Source of the DNA: Rhodobiaceae bacterium
Lineage (GTDB): Bacteria; Pseudomonadota; Alphaproteobacteria; Rhizobiales; NORP267
NCBI GenBank assembly: GCA_020441905.1
Contig: JAGRLG010000048.1
Location: 1 to 61,330, forward strand
Direction: 5' to 3'
Length of the DNA: 61,330 nucleotides
Under the pieces are notes generated by a model. It saw nothing but the letters and a program-made list of their open reading frames with translations. It ran no database searches and had not been told where the DNA came from. The translations under genes were made by a program, and so were the position numbers. Shown here in pieces: positions 47,704 through 56,466 of this stretch (positions are counted from its first letter, which is position 1; each line of letters opens with the position of its first letter).

Positions 47704-48054
47704 ATGACCACGACTTTCATCGACACTAACAAATGCGACCGCAAGGAACTTGGCGCCGGGCTTGGCGTTGAGTCCGAGATTCTCAACGGGGCGCTGTGCG
47801 GCGCCCAGAACGTTGTCGGCAAGCTGCGCTGGCTCGACAAGGGCGACGCCATCGAGGTTGGCCCGGTCGAGGACACGCACCAGCTGCTCTATCTCATGGA
47901 GGGCGAAGGCACCATCGAGCTCGACGGCAAGCCCTATGACGTCAACAAGGGCAAGGGCCTCTATCTTGGGCCGAAGGAAAAGGCGCGGATCGGCCAGCGC
48001 GGAAACGCGCCGCTGAAGCTGTTCCAGCTCATCGTGCCCAAGGTCAACGACTAG
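47704..48054 (+). CDS. cupin-domain protein with degenerate metal site
   Basis: A 116-residue cupin-fold protein, recognised from LLYLMEGEGTIELDGKPYDVNKGKGLYLGPKEKARI. The metal-ligand positions are mostly missing: motif 1 reads VEDTHQLLYLMEG with no HxH and no Glu, and motif 2 has no His. It may be a binding or regulatory partner of the intact cupin 78 nt upstream. It follows in the same direction and probably arose by divergence of a paired gene. Confidence 0.75.
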   Translation: MTTTFIDTNKCDRKELGAGLGVESEILNGALCGAQNVVGKLRWLDKGDAIEVGPVEDTHQLLYLMEGEGTIELDGKPYDVNKGKGLYLGPKEKARIGQRGNAPLKLFQLIVPKVND

Positions 48055-48112
48055 CATTGGCAGGTAACGCCGCCCGCATATCGGCGGAACGCAGGCAAGA
48101 GGACACTTCGAT

Positions 48113-49366
48113 ATGAAATACAACCGACCGCATGCCACCGCGACATGGGGCACCATGGGCAAGGACTGGGAAATCGGTGTTGATTTCCAGCGCCTGAACC
48201 GGGAGCGGCTGCAGCGGGCCAAGGATTCGATCAAGGCGTCGGGCCTTGGCGGCGTCCTCTGCTTCACCTTCGACAATATCCGCTATGTGACCGGTACCCA
48301 TATCGGCGAATGGGGGCGCGACAAGTCTGACCGCTACGTTCTGGTGACCGCCGACAGCGAGCCGTTTCTTTGGGATCCGGCGCCGCCCGCCAAGCGCAAG
48401 AGCGCGCCCTGGCTCAATGGCCGTATCGACGCCCCGATCTCGACCCTTCAGGGCGCGATCCAGCCGTCCTTCGGGGTGCAGGACGACTTTGCCCGCCAGA
48501 TCAAGAAGAAGATGGTGGAGATGGGCATTGCGGGCCAGCCGCTCGGCATCGACCTGATGGAGCTCGACATGCTGCGCGCGCTGGAAAAGGAGGGCATCGA
48601 GGTTGTCGACGGCCAGCAGGCGATGCTGGATGCGCGCGAGATCAAGACCGGCGACGAGATCGAGCTCCTCAAGCAGGCGGCGGCGATGGTCGACGGCACC
48701 TATATGGATATAGCCCAGGCGATCCGCCCCGGGGCGCGCGAGAGCGATCTGGTCGCGGTTGCCCATGACCGGCTGTTCCGCCTTGGCTCGGAGCGCGTCG
48801 AGTGCATCAACTCGGTGGCCGGCCCGCGCGGGGCGCCGCATTCGCACACCTTCTCCGACCGCATCATCCAGCCCGGCGACATGATCTTTCTCGACGTCAT
48901 GCACTCGTTCAATGGCTACCGCACCTGCTATTACCGCACCTTCATCTGCGGCCAGCCCAACCAGCACCAGATCGAGGCCTATGAACAGTGCTCGAAATGG
49001 GTCAACGCGGCGATCGACGCCATCCGTCCCGGCGTTTCGGTCGATGCGGTGGCCGAGGTCTGGCCCAAGGCGGAAGAGTTCGGCTATGCCAATGAGGAGG
49101 AGGCATTCCTGCTCCAGTTCGGCCATGGCATCGGGCTGTCCTTGTGGGAACGCCCGATCATCTCGCGGCGCTATTCGGGCCAGAACACGGTGTTGAAGGA
49201 AGGCATGGTGTTCGCGGTCGAATGCTGGAAGGGCGCCGCCGACGGTTCGGGCGCGGCGCGCATCGAGGAAGAGGTGGTGGTGACCAAGGACGGCTGCGAG
49301 ATCATCACCAACTTCCCCTCCGACCGCCTCATCTCATGCGGCCTGCCGGGCTGCGAGATTTACTAG
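48113..49366 (+). CDS. M24/creatinase-fold hydrolase lacking a metal ligand
   Basis: A 417-residue pita-bread-fold protein with a creatinase N-domain (1-about 170) and an M24 C-domain. Metal-dependent aminopeptidases need Asp, Asp, His, Glu, Glu. Here Asp261, His338, Glu370 and Glu385 are kept, but the second Asp (motif GYxSDxTRT) is Cys272 in GYRTCYYRT. Creatinase itself is metal-free, so this is probably a non-peptidase C-N (or C-C) hydrolase acting on a small pathway substrate. Its place between the cupin and aldehyde dehydrogenase genes of the operon supports a catabolic role. Confidence 0.87.
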   Translation: MKYNRPHATATWGTMGKDWEIGVDFQRLNRERLQRAKDSIKASGLGGVLCFTFDNIRYVTGTHIGEWGRDKSDRYVLVTADSEPFLWDPAPPAKRKSAPWLNGRIDAPISTLQGAIQPSFGVQDDFARQIKKKMVEMGIAGQPLGIDLMELDMLRALEKEGIEVVDGQQAMLDAREIKTGDEIELLKQAAAMVDGTYMDIAQAIRPGARESDLVAVAHDRLFRLGSERVECINSVAGPRGAPHSHTFSDRIIQPGDMIFLDVMHSFNGYRTCYYRTFICGQPNQHQIEAYEQCSKWVNAAIDAIRPGVSVDAVAEVWPKAEEFGYANEEEAFLLQFGHGIGLSLWERPIISRRYSGQNTVLKEGMVFAVECWKGAADGSGAARIEEEVVVTKDGCEIITNFPSDRLISCGLPGCEIY

Positions 49367-49389
49367 CGCCCGCGCTTCCAAGAATTGAC

Positions 49390-49416
49390 GGCCGGGAGGC
49401 TACGCGCTTCCCGGCC
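49390..49416 (+). other. intercistronic hairpin
   Basis: GGCCGGGA (49390-49397) and TCCCGGCC (49409-49416) form a perfect 8-bp stem with an 11-nt loop. No U tract follows. It lies between the M24 gene and the aldehyde dehydrogenase gene. Confidence 0.5.
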
Positions 49417-49439
49417 GGCCCCTGAAACCAGATAGTATC

Positions 49440-50909
49440 GTGGTGACCGAAATGAACGTGATGCAGATGTCCCTCCTCCGCGAGAAGTGCTTTATCGCCG
49501 GTGCGTGGGTTGGCGCCGACAATGGCGCCGTCATTGAGGTCACCAATCCTGCCAATGGCGCCGTGATCGGCACGGTGCCGGACATGGGATCGGGCGAAAC
49601 GGCGCGGGCGATCTCGGCGGCCGATGCTGCCTTGCCGGCATGGCGGGCGAAGACGGCCAAGGAGCGCGCGGCGATCCTGCGCCGCTGGTTCGATCTGATG
49701 ATGGCGAACCAGGAGGAGCTGGCGCGGCTGATGACCCTGGAGCAGGGCAAGCCGCTGGCGGAAGCGCGCGGCGAGATCGCCTATGGCGCCTCCTTCGTCG
49801 AGTGGTTCGCCGAAGAGGGCAAGCGGCTTTATGGCGACACCATTCCCCAGCATGCGGCGGGCAAGCGCATCATCGTGCTCAAGCAGCCGATCGGCGTTGT
49901 CGGGGCGATTACGCCGTGGAACTTCCCCAATGCCATGATCACCCGCAAATGCGGGCCGGCGCTGGCCGCCGGCTGCACGGTCGTGGTCAAGCCGGCCTCG
50001 ATGACGCCCTATTCGGCGCTGGCATTGGCGGTGCTGGCCCAGCAGGCCGGCATTCCGGACGGCGTTTTCAATGTCGTCACCGGTTCGGCGCGCCAGATCG
50101 GCGGCGAGCTGACGTCCAATCCACTGGTGCAAAAGATCACCTTCACCGGCTCGACCGAGATCGGCAAGCTGCTGATGGAGCAATGCGCCGGCACGGTGAA
50201 GAAGGTGTCGCTGGAGCTTGGCGGCAATGCCCCTTTCATCGTCTTCGACGACGCCGATCTCGATGCCGCGGTCGAGGGCGCGCTGGCCTCCAAATACCGC
50301 AATACCGGGCAGACCTGCGTCTGCGTCAACCGCTTCCTGGTTCAGGATACGGTTTACGACGCCTTTGCCGCGAAGCTGGCGGCGGCGGTGGCCAGATTGA
50401 AGGTTGCCGACGGCATGGAGGAGGGCTCGACCCAGGGACCGCTGATCGACATGGGCGCGGTGGAAAAGGTCGAGGCCCATATCGCCGACGCTCTCGCCAA
50501 GGGGGCGAAAATCGTCTCGGGGGGCAAGCGCCACGAGCTGGGCGGCACCTTCTTTCAGCCCACCATCCTGGCCGATGTGACGTCCGACATGGCCTGTGCG
50601 CGCGAGGAGACATTCGGCCCGCTGGCGCCGCTGTTCCGCTTCTCGAGCGAGGAAGAAGCGATTCAAATGGCCAATGACACCGAATTCGGCCTGGCGTCCT
50701 ATTTCTACGCCCGCGACATCGGCCGCATCTGGCGCGTCGCCGAGGCGCTGGAATACGGCATTGTCGGCATCAATGAGGGTATCATCTCCACCGAGGTGGC
50801 GCCCTTTGGCGGCATCAAGGAATCGGGCATCGGCCGCGAGGGCTCGAAATACGGCATCGAGGATTTCGTCGAGCTGAAATATCTCTGCCTTGGCGGCATC
50901 GGCGCCTGA
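49440..50909 (+). CDS. NAD(P)-dependent succinate-semialdehyde dehydrogenase-like aldehyde dehydrogenase
   Basis: A 489-residue aldehyde dehydrogenase closest in pattern to GabD. The NAD(P) site PWNFPN is at 159-164, the general base Glu259 is in LELGGNAPFIVFDDADLD, and the nucleophile Cys293 is in GQTCVCVNRF. It oxidises a short semialdehyde (succinate, glutarate or malonate semialdehyde) to the acid. GTG 49440 and ATG 49452 are both possible starts; the conserved domain begins just after. With the beta-hydroxyacid dehydrogenase in the same operon it could drain a hydroxyacid through a semialdehyde to succinate. Confidence 0.9.
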   Translation: MVTEMNVMQMSLLREKCFIAGAWVGADNGAVIEVTNPANGAVIGTVPDMGSGETARAISAADAALPAWRAKTAKERAAILRRWFDLMMANQEELARLMTLEQGKPLAEARGEIAYGASFVEWFAEEGKRLYGDTIPQHAAGKRIIVLKQPIGVVGAITPWNFPNAMITRKCGPALAAGCTVVVKPASMTPYSALALAVLAQQAGIPDGVFNVVTGSARQIGGELTSNPLVQKITFTGSTEIGKLLMEQCAGTVKKVSLELGGNAPFIVFDDADLDAAVEGALASKYRNTGQTCVCVNRFLVQDTVYDAFAAKLAAAVARLKVADGMEEGSTQGPLIDMGAVEKVEAHIADALAKGAKIVSGGKRHELGGTFFQPTILADVTSDMACAREETFGPLAPLFRFSSEEEAIQMANDTEFGLASYFYARDIGRIWRVAEALEYGIVGINEGIISTEVAPFGGIKESGIGREGSKYGIEDFVELKYLCLGGIGA

Positions 50910-50938
50910 AACCGGCGGGCAGAAAGGACATTCGGCCC

Positions 50939-52063
50939 ATGAAGCGCATCACGGTGACCATAATCACCGGCTTTCTCGGCTCCGGCAAGACGACCTTGCT
51001 CAATGCCCTGCTCAAGCACCCGGACATGGCGCGTTCGGCGATCATCGTCAACGAGTTCGGCGAGATCGGCCTCGACTACGACCTGGTCCAGACCAGCAGC
51101 GAGACCGTGGTCCAGCTCGAGAACGGCTGCCTGTGCTGCACGGTGAAGGGCGACCTGATCGACACTTTCCGCGACCTCTATCTGCAGCGCAAGGGCGGGC
51201 AGTTGCCGCCCTTCGACCATGTCGTCATCGAGACCACCGGCATCGCCGATCCCATTCCGGTGATGCAGATCGTGGTCACCGACCCGATGATCTCAACGGC
51301 CTATGAGCTGGACGGCGTGGTGACCACGGTCGATGCCGTCAATGCCGTCTCGACGCTCGACACCTTTTCGGAATCGGTCAAGCAGGTTGCGGTCGCCGAC
51401 CGCATCGTGCTGACCAAGACCGACCTGGTGGAGGGCGGGCAGGCGCGCGACGAGCGGCTGGAGGCGATCCGCGCCCGCATCCGCGCCCTCAACCCGATCG
51501 CGCAACTCATCGAGGGCGCGCCGCAGGATATCGATCCGTCGCGCCTGTTCGGCGAGGGGCTGACGCGGCGCAGTGCGCAGGACCTGATCGCCGAGTTCCA
51601 TCTCGACGAGATCGTCGAGGAGGAACATGGGGAGGCGCGCGAGCAAACCGACGAGGAGCGCGCCCGCGCCGCCGAATACTACGCCGCGACCGGCCATACC
51701 CCGAATGCCGAAAGCCACCACGACCCGCTGATCAGGACCTTCTGCATCACCCGCGACACCCCCTTGAGCATCGACACGCTGCGGCTCTTCCTCGACGCCA
51801 TGAGCCGCGATGCCGGCCCCGACCTCCTGCGCGTCAAGGGGCTGGTCAACATCGCCGAGAAACCGGGCGAGCCGGCGGTGATCCAGGGCGCCCAGAACAT
51901 CTTCCATTCGCTGGAGTTCCTCGACACCTGGCCGAGCAAGGATGAGCGCACCCGCATCGTCTTCATCACCCGGGGCATCGAAAAGGACTATGTCGAGGAC
52001 AGCTTCGCCCTCATCGAGCGCATCGCGCAGCGCACCGTCGACGCCGCCGCAAGGGTAAGGTGA
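50939..52063 (+). CDS. COG0523 (CobW/YeiR family) GTPase
   Basis: A 374-residue G3E-family P-loop GTPase. Walker A is GFLGSGKTT (11-19), the metal-binding CxCC motif is Cys64-Leu-Cys66-Cys67 in ENGCLCCTVKGDL, and the guanine-specificity TKTD is near 159. The CobW C-domain follows, with a short His pair (SHHDP). Family members deliver metal ions (Zn, Co, Fe) to client enzymes. As the last gene of the catabolic operon (29 nt after the aldehyde dehydrogenase) it probably metallates an operon enzyme, the cupin or the VOC protein being the obvious clients. Confidence 0.9.
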   Translation: MKRITVTIITGFLGSGKTTLLNALLKHPDMARSAIIVNEFGEIGLDYDLVQTSSETVVQLENGCLCCTVKGDLIDTFRDLYLQRKGGQLPPFDHVVIETTGIADPIPVMQIVVTDPMISTAYELDGVVTTVDAVNAVSTLDTFSESVKQVAVADRIVLTKTDLVEGGQARDERLEAIRARIRALNPIAQLIEGAPQDIDPSRLFGEGLTRRSAQDLIAEFHLDEIVEEEHGEAREQTDEERARAAEYYAATGHTPNAESHHDPLIRTFCITRDTPLSIDTLRLFLDAMSRDAGPDLLRVKGLVNIAEKPGEPAVIQGAQNIFHSLEFLDTWPSKDERTRIVFITRGIEKDYVEDSFALIERIAQRTVDAAARVR

Positions 52064-52102
52064 GCGGGCAACGCCATTTCGGGACGGCGCGGCGAGCCGC
52101 CT

Positions 52103-53050
52103 TCAATGGGCGACGATATTGCGCATCTCCTCCTGTTTTCCCTGAAGAAACAGATCCATGTTCTCTATCAGGATCGGTAGCGCGTAAGTCTCGTATTCGT
52201 CGAAGAAGCCGGCCAGGTGCGGGCAGATTACGACATTTTCCAGCGCCCATAACGGATTGCCGGCTGGCAGCGGGTGGGTGCGGAAAACGTCCAGTCCGGC
52301 CCCGGCGATACGGTTTTCGCGCAAGGCTTCTATCAGCGCCGCTTCGTCGACGGTTTCGCCGCGCCCGATATTGATGAAACAGGCGCTGGGCTTCATGGCG
52401 GCAAAGACTTCGGCGCTTATGATCCCGGCATTGCTGGCGTCTCCCGGCAGCACATTGACCAGGAAGTCCGCCTTGCCCACGTTTTGCGCCAGCCTGGCGG
52501 TTTCGATGATGTCATCGAAGCCTTCCACCGGGCGCGGCGTGCGCGAAAAGCCGGTGACGTGCATGCCGAAGGCTTTCAGAAGTTGCGCCACCGCCGAGGA
52601 GCTGACCCCGACGCCGACGATGGCGGCGCTCTTGCCGGCAAGCAGCGGGCGGCGCTGCGTGCGGTCCCAAATGCGGGCGTCCTGGCTGCGCGCTAGGTGG
52701 CGCGAGCGGTGGGTCAGCGCCAGCATCAGAAAGGCCACCGCCTCGCGCATGGCCGGGCCGTGAATGCCCCTGGTGCTGGTCAGCAGGGTTTCGCGGCGCA
52801 GGTTGGCGCATTTGAGGAAATGATCGACGCCGGTGGCCAGCGACTGGATCCACTTCAGGTCCTTCATGCCGCCGATCATCTCGTTGTCGATGGCGATGCC
52901 GAAGGCGACCAGGACATCTATCCCGGACAGATCGGCCGGCAGCTCGGCGCGCGTGGCGGCGGCCATTGTCTCCAGCGCGGGAAAACGGGCCTTCAATTCG
53001 CCTGCATAGCGCCCGGCATATTCGTCGAGAATGAGAACCTTGCTGCCCAT
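52103..53050 (-). CDS. D-2-hydroxyacid dehydrogenase family protein (atypical acid residue)
   Basis: A 315-residue D-isomer 2-hydroxyacid dehydrogenase. It has TSTRGIHGPAMREAVAFLML, the nucleotide motif GVGVSS, the substrate Arg in NIGRGETVDE and the catalytic His in CPHLAG. The Glu that normally precedes Pro-Leu (EPLP) is His here (RTHPLP), so the His/Glu pair is altered. ATG 53050 has AGAGGG upstream. Convergent with the CobW gene and immediately downstream of TRAP system 2 (32 nt), so it probably reduces or oxidises the imported 2-oxo or 2-hydroxyacid. Confidence 0.85.
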   Translation of the reverse strand: MGSKVLILDEYAGRYAGELKARFPALETMAAATRAELPADLSGIDVLVAFGIAIDNEMIGGMKDLKWIQSLATGVDHFLKCANLRRETLLTSTRGIHGPAMREAVAFLMLALTHRSRHLARSQDARIWDRTQRRPLLAGKSAAIVGVGVSSSAVAQLLKAFGMHVTGFSRTPRPVEGFDDIIETARLAQNVGKADFLVNVLPGDASNAGIISAEVFAAMKPSACFINIGRGETVDEAALIEALRENRIAGAGLDVFRTHPLPAGNPLWALENVVICPHLAGFFDEYETYALPILIENMDLFLQGKQEEMRNIVAH

Positions 53051-53082
53051 ACGCCCTCTTTTTGGGAAAAAATCCCGCAAGC

Positions 53083-54387
53083 CTAGTTATACAGTACGCC
53101 CGGCAGCCACAGCGCCATCTCGGGCGCCATGAACAGCATGACGATCAATATCAGCGGCGCGATCAGGAACGGCAGGATCCCGCGATAGATATCGGTGATC
53201 TTGAGGTCCGGCGCCTGGCTCTGGATGACGAACAGGTTCATGCCCACCGGCGGATGGATGAGGCCGACCTCGACCACGATGACGACGATGATGGCGAACC
53301 ACATCGGGTCATAGCCGTATTTCATCACCAGCGGCAGGAACACCGGCACCGTGATCAGCACCATGCCGATGCCCTCCAGGAAGCAGCCTATGACGATATA
53401 GGCGACGATGATGAGCGCCATGACGGCAAGCCCCGGCAGGTGCAGCGCCTCGGCGCCATTCGCCATCAGGTCGGGCAGGTGGGTCTGCACCATGAACACG
53501 GAGAACAGGTTGGCGCCAATGATGATCGCGAACAGCAGGCAGCTCGTCAGCACCGCGTTCTCGATCGCCACCATGAGCTTGGCGAAGGTAAAGCGCCCGC
53601 CGGAAAAACCGAGCAGGATGGCTCCGAATGCGCCGATGGCGGCGGCTTCCGTAGGGCTGAAGATGCCGGCATAGATGCCGCCGATGGTGACGAGAAAAAG
53701 TGTCAGGAATTGCCATGGGCCCGCCAGCGCCGCCAGCCTTTCGCGCCAGGGCAGTTGCTCCGCCGAAGGCGCCGCGCCCTTGGAGGCGCGCGAGATGAAA
53801 AGCGCGACCAGGATGTAGAGCAGGGTCAGGACGATGCCGGGGATGAGCGAGGCGGCAAACAGCTTGGGCACCGATTGCTCGGCGATGGCGGCATAGATGA
53901 CGAGGATGATAGACGGCGGAATGAGAATGCCGAGGCTGCCGCCGGCGGCAAGCGAACCGGCCGCCAGACCGTCCTCATAGCCGGCCTTGCGCATTTCCGG
54001 AAGGGCAATGCGGGTCATGGTCGCCGCCGTCGCCACCGAAGATCCGCAGACCGCGCCGAAACACCCCGATGCGGCAATGGCAGCCACCAGAAGTCCGCCG
54101 CGAATGCCGGACAGGGCGATGCGGGCCGCCTTGAACAAGTCCGACGACAGCCGGGTTTCGGACGCGACCTCGCCCATCAGGATGAACAGGGGGACCACCG
54201 ACAGGGTATAGGCGGAGGCGGTATCGAAGGGCTTGGTCCCGGCAAGGGCAAATGCCGCGGCCGGGCCGCCGACGACATAGCTGCCGGCAAATCCAACGAT
54301 CGCCAGCACCGCCCACACCGGAATGCGCACGAAGAGCATGGCGAAAAGGGCGATGATGCCGAACAGGCCGATCAGCGGAGCGCTCAT
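53083..54387 (-). CDS. TRAP transporter large permease (DctM), system 2
   Basis: The 434-residue large permease, about 12 helices, with PLFILMGEVASETRLSSDLF, GSSVATAATMTRI and GGSLGILIPPSIILVIYA. It is clearly paralogous to the system-1 permease. ATG 54387 overlaps the stop of the small permease (ATGA), so they are translationally coupled; the longer upstream frame has no similarity. Followed 32 nt later by the D-2-hydroxyacid dehydrogenase gene in the same direction. Confidence 0.94.
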   Translation of the reverse strand: MSAPLIGLFGIIALFAMLFVRIPVWAVLAIVGFAGSYVVGGPAAAFALAGTKPFDTASAYTLSVVPLFILMGEVASETRLSSDLFKAARIALSGIRGGLLVAAIAASGCFGAVCGSSVATAATMTRIALPEMRKAGYEDGLAAGSLAAGGSLGILIPPSIILVIYAAIAEQSVPKLFAASLIPGIVLTLLYILVALFISRASKGAAPSAEQLPWRERLAALAGPWQFLTLFLVTIGGIYAGIFSPTEAAAIGAFGAILLGFSGGRFTFAKLMVAIENAVLTSCLLFAIIIGANLFSVFMVQTHLPDLMANGAEALHLPGLAVMALIIVAYIVIGCFLEGIGMVLITVPVFLPLVMKYGYDPMWFAIIVVIVVEVGLIHPPVGMNLFVIQSQAPDLKITDIYRGILPFLIAPLILIVMLFMAPEMALWLPGVLYN

Positions 54388-54911
54388 TTTGTTTTGCCCT
54401 TGAGCGCGATGCGGCCCCAGATAGTGGCGACGGCGGCACAGACGATCGTTCCCGCCATGCCGCCCAGGGCGAAGAGCCACAGGACATAGAGCGGCAGTGC
54501 CAGTTCCAGCTTGCGGTCGCCATAGTCATAGGCCTGCAGGCCCTGGCCGATCATGGCCCAGGCCAGGATGAGCAGGACAACAAGCGACAGCACGTCGGCG
54601 ATCCGGATCAGCGCCACGATCACCGCCGGCCCGAAAATGTGATCGACAACGTCGATAACGATATTGGCGCGGCGGAAGAACCCGGCGGCCAGGCCGTTGA
54701 AGACAAAGATCACCAGAGTCGATTCAACGATCTCGTAGGAGCCGTGAACCGGGCTGTTGAAGATGTAGCGCAGGAAAACGTCGGCGACGGTCACCAGCAT
54801 CATGGCCACCAGGGCCGCTGCCGCGAGGCGCATCTGCGCGCGCTGAAGCCGGTCCGCGAGGCGGCTGGCGAGGGGCAGAGCCTCCGGCGCGTCCAGCGGT
54901 TCTTGCATCAT
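54384..54911 (-). CDS. TRAP transporter small permease (DctQ), system 2
   Basis: A 175-residue four-helix DctQ subunit with VADVFLRYIFNSPVHGSYEIVE. Its stop overlaps the large-permease start. A terminator-like hairpin separates it from the binding-protein gene, so it should be expressed at a lower level than the binding protein. Confidence 0.9.
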   Translation of the reverse strand: MMQEPLDAPEALPLASRLADRLQRAQMRLAAAALVAMMLVTVADVFLRYIFNSPVHGSYEIVESTLVIFVFNGLAAGFFRRANIVIDVVDHIFGPAVIVALIRIADVLSLVVLLILAWAMIGQGLQAYDYGDRKLELALPLYVLWLFALGGMAGTIVCAAVATIWGRIALKGKTK

Positions 54912-54943
54912 GGCGAAAAAAGTCCCTGATGGCCGGGCAGGGG

Positions 54944-54977
54944 AAAAGCGGGGCGGGCGGCTAGCGTCCGCCCCGCC
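54944..54977 (-). terminator. intra-operon terminator-like hairpin between dctP and dctQ
   Basis: Read on the minus strand, GCGGGGCGG (54977-54969) pairs with CCGCCCCGC (54957-54949), and CTTTTCCCC follows. A 9-bp GC stem plus four T residues suits partial termination, giving more binding protein than permease. TRAP system 1 lacks such a hairpin. Confidence 0.65.
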
Positions 54978-54986
54978 AATGATGCG

Positions 54987-56000
54987 CTATTTTGTATAGG
55001 CTTCGAAGAACTTGGTTCCGGGACGGCCCATGTCGTCGACCGCCTTGACCGCTCCTGCGACCTGGGGCGCGAGAAGTTCCTTCATCTTCGCCAGTTCGCC
55101 GTCGGGCAGCTGGTGAACCTGGACGCCCTTCGCGACCATGCTCTCCTTGCCATGGACTTCGGCCGCGTCCCAGTTCTTGCCGAACGCCTCCGCGGCGTCG
55201 GGGCCGGTGGTGGCGTCGATGATCTTTTTCAGATCGTCGGGCAGGGAGTCGTATTTTGCCGGATTCATGACCACGGCGAAGGTTGCCGAGGCGACGCCGG
55301 GTTCGAGCGTGTTCTTGGCCACCGTGCCGAGATCGAAGCTCGCCGCGCCTTCATAGGGGAAGGTGGCGGCATCGACGATGCCCTTGGACAAGGCGTCCTG
55401 GGTTTCCTGCGGCGGCACCGCCAGCGGCACCGCGCCGAGGCTGTCGACGATGGCCTTGAACTGGGCCCCGGCATAGCGAATTTTCAAGCCCTTGAAGTCG
55501 TCGAGCTTGGTGATCGGGCCCTTGGAGTGGAACATGAGAGGGGGCGTGACCGCCATCCACAGGATCTTGAGCCCGGCATGTTCTTCAGCCAGATAGTCCG
55601 GCGCAAGTTCCGTCAGCCTGCGCGAGCGCACCTGGCTGGCATTGCTGCCTGCCGGCGCGGCGAAGGGCAGGCTGGCCAGCTCGGTGGTGGCATAGCGGCC
55701 CGGCGTCGCGCCATGCAGGCTGATGGCGATATCGGAAATGCCGTTGCGCGCGGCGTCGAACTGGCGGTTCGGTCCACCGCCGAGCTGCCCGGCGGGGAAG
55801 ATTTCCAGTTTCAGCTTGCCGCCCGATTCCTTGTCCAGGGTTTCGCCCCAGGCCACCATTGCCTTGTGGAAGGTGTGGTTGGGGGGCAGGAAATGCGAAA
55901 CCTTGAGAGTGACCGCTTCCTGCGCAAATCCGGATACCGTCAGGGCACCGGTCAGCGCTGCGGAAAGCGCCAGCGTTTTCAGGCTCGTGGTGAATTTCAT
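54987..56000 (-). CDS. TRAP transporter solute-binding protein (DctP), system 2
   Basis: A 337-residue periplasmic binding protein. The signal peptide is residues about 1-25 (LKTLALSAALTGALTVSGFAQ). The family segment KVSHFLPPNHTFHKAMVAWGETL is followed by LDDFKGLKIRYAGAQFKAIVDSLGAVP, where the Arg is the carboxylate anchor. ATG 56000 has GGGAGGA 8 nt upstream. The ligand is unknown; nearby D-2-hydroxyacid dehydrogenases suggest a 2-hydroxy or 2-oxo acid. Confidence 0.93.
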   Translation of the reverse strand: MKFTTSLKTLALSAALTGALTVSGFAQEAVTLKVSHFLPPNHTFHKAMVAWGETLDKESGGKLKLEIFPAGQLGGGPNRQFDAARNGISDIAISLHGATPGRYATTELASLPFAAPAGSNASQVRSRRLTELAPDYLAEEHAGLKILWMAVTPPLMFHSKGPITKLDDFKGLKIRYAGAQFKAIVDSLGAVPLAVPPQETQDALSKGIVDAATFPYEGAASFDLGTVAKNTLEPGVASATFAVVMNPAKYDSLPDDLKKIIDATTGPDAAEAFGKNWDAAEVHGKESMVAKGVQVHQLPDGELAKMKELLAPQVAGAVKAVDDMGRPGTKFFEAYTK

Positions 56001-56466
56001 TGTTGGAGTCCTCCCTCTTTTTGTGCGTTCCGCCAACGGTTTGGCCGGAACGGAATGCGTTTCCCGCGCTTCTCTTTGAAGCGCTGCGGATGCTGTTCTC
56101 CCCATCTGCCTCGCAACACGGGGTGGGGAGCAGTTTCAGGTGGCATCTCTCTTGCGGCGGCAGGCGGACCGGCCGGATTGCTGGCCTGTCCACTGTATCA
56201 CGATTTGGAGCAACTGTATCAACATGTGAGCCACTTCGCAATCAGAATCATTGCAAGGAGCACTGGCTGGCGCCGCCGCGCCGCGGCGCGCGCGGCCAGG
56301 CAAGGTGGAAGCCCCGAGGCTGGCGGATCGTGGATGGCACAAGGCGAGGGGCGGCCGCGGCGTGCCGGGCGGGGACGGCTGGGACGGCGGGGACGTCCGG
56401 GCGGCTCGAGGTTCGCCCGGCTCCGGCGCGCGGCGTCACACAGGGCGCCTGCTGCGCCCACGGCAC
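56001..56466. other. intergenic region upstream of TRAP system 2
   Basis: About 466 nt without a gene. The half nearer dctP holds the direct repeat of ACTGTATCA (56192-56221) and presumably the promoter. The other half (about 56270-56460) is very GC-rich and low in complexity, with imperfect GGGACGG repeats near 56370-56400, and encodes nothing I recognise. No tRNA or terminator with a T run is seen. Confidence 0.5.
56192..56221 (+). promoter_or_regulatory. 21-bp-spaced direct repeat of ACTGTATCA upstream of TRAP system 2
   Basis: ACTGTATCA occurs at 56192-56200 and 56213-56221, start-to-start 21 bp, so both copies face the same side of the helix. The TATCA core and the 21-bp period resemble the elements at 34016-34069 and 37998-38052, but no matching -10 is seen on the minus strand. 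Probable regulator site for the TRAP-2 operon. Confidence 0.5.
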
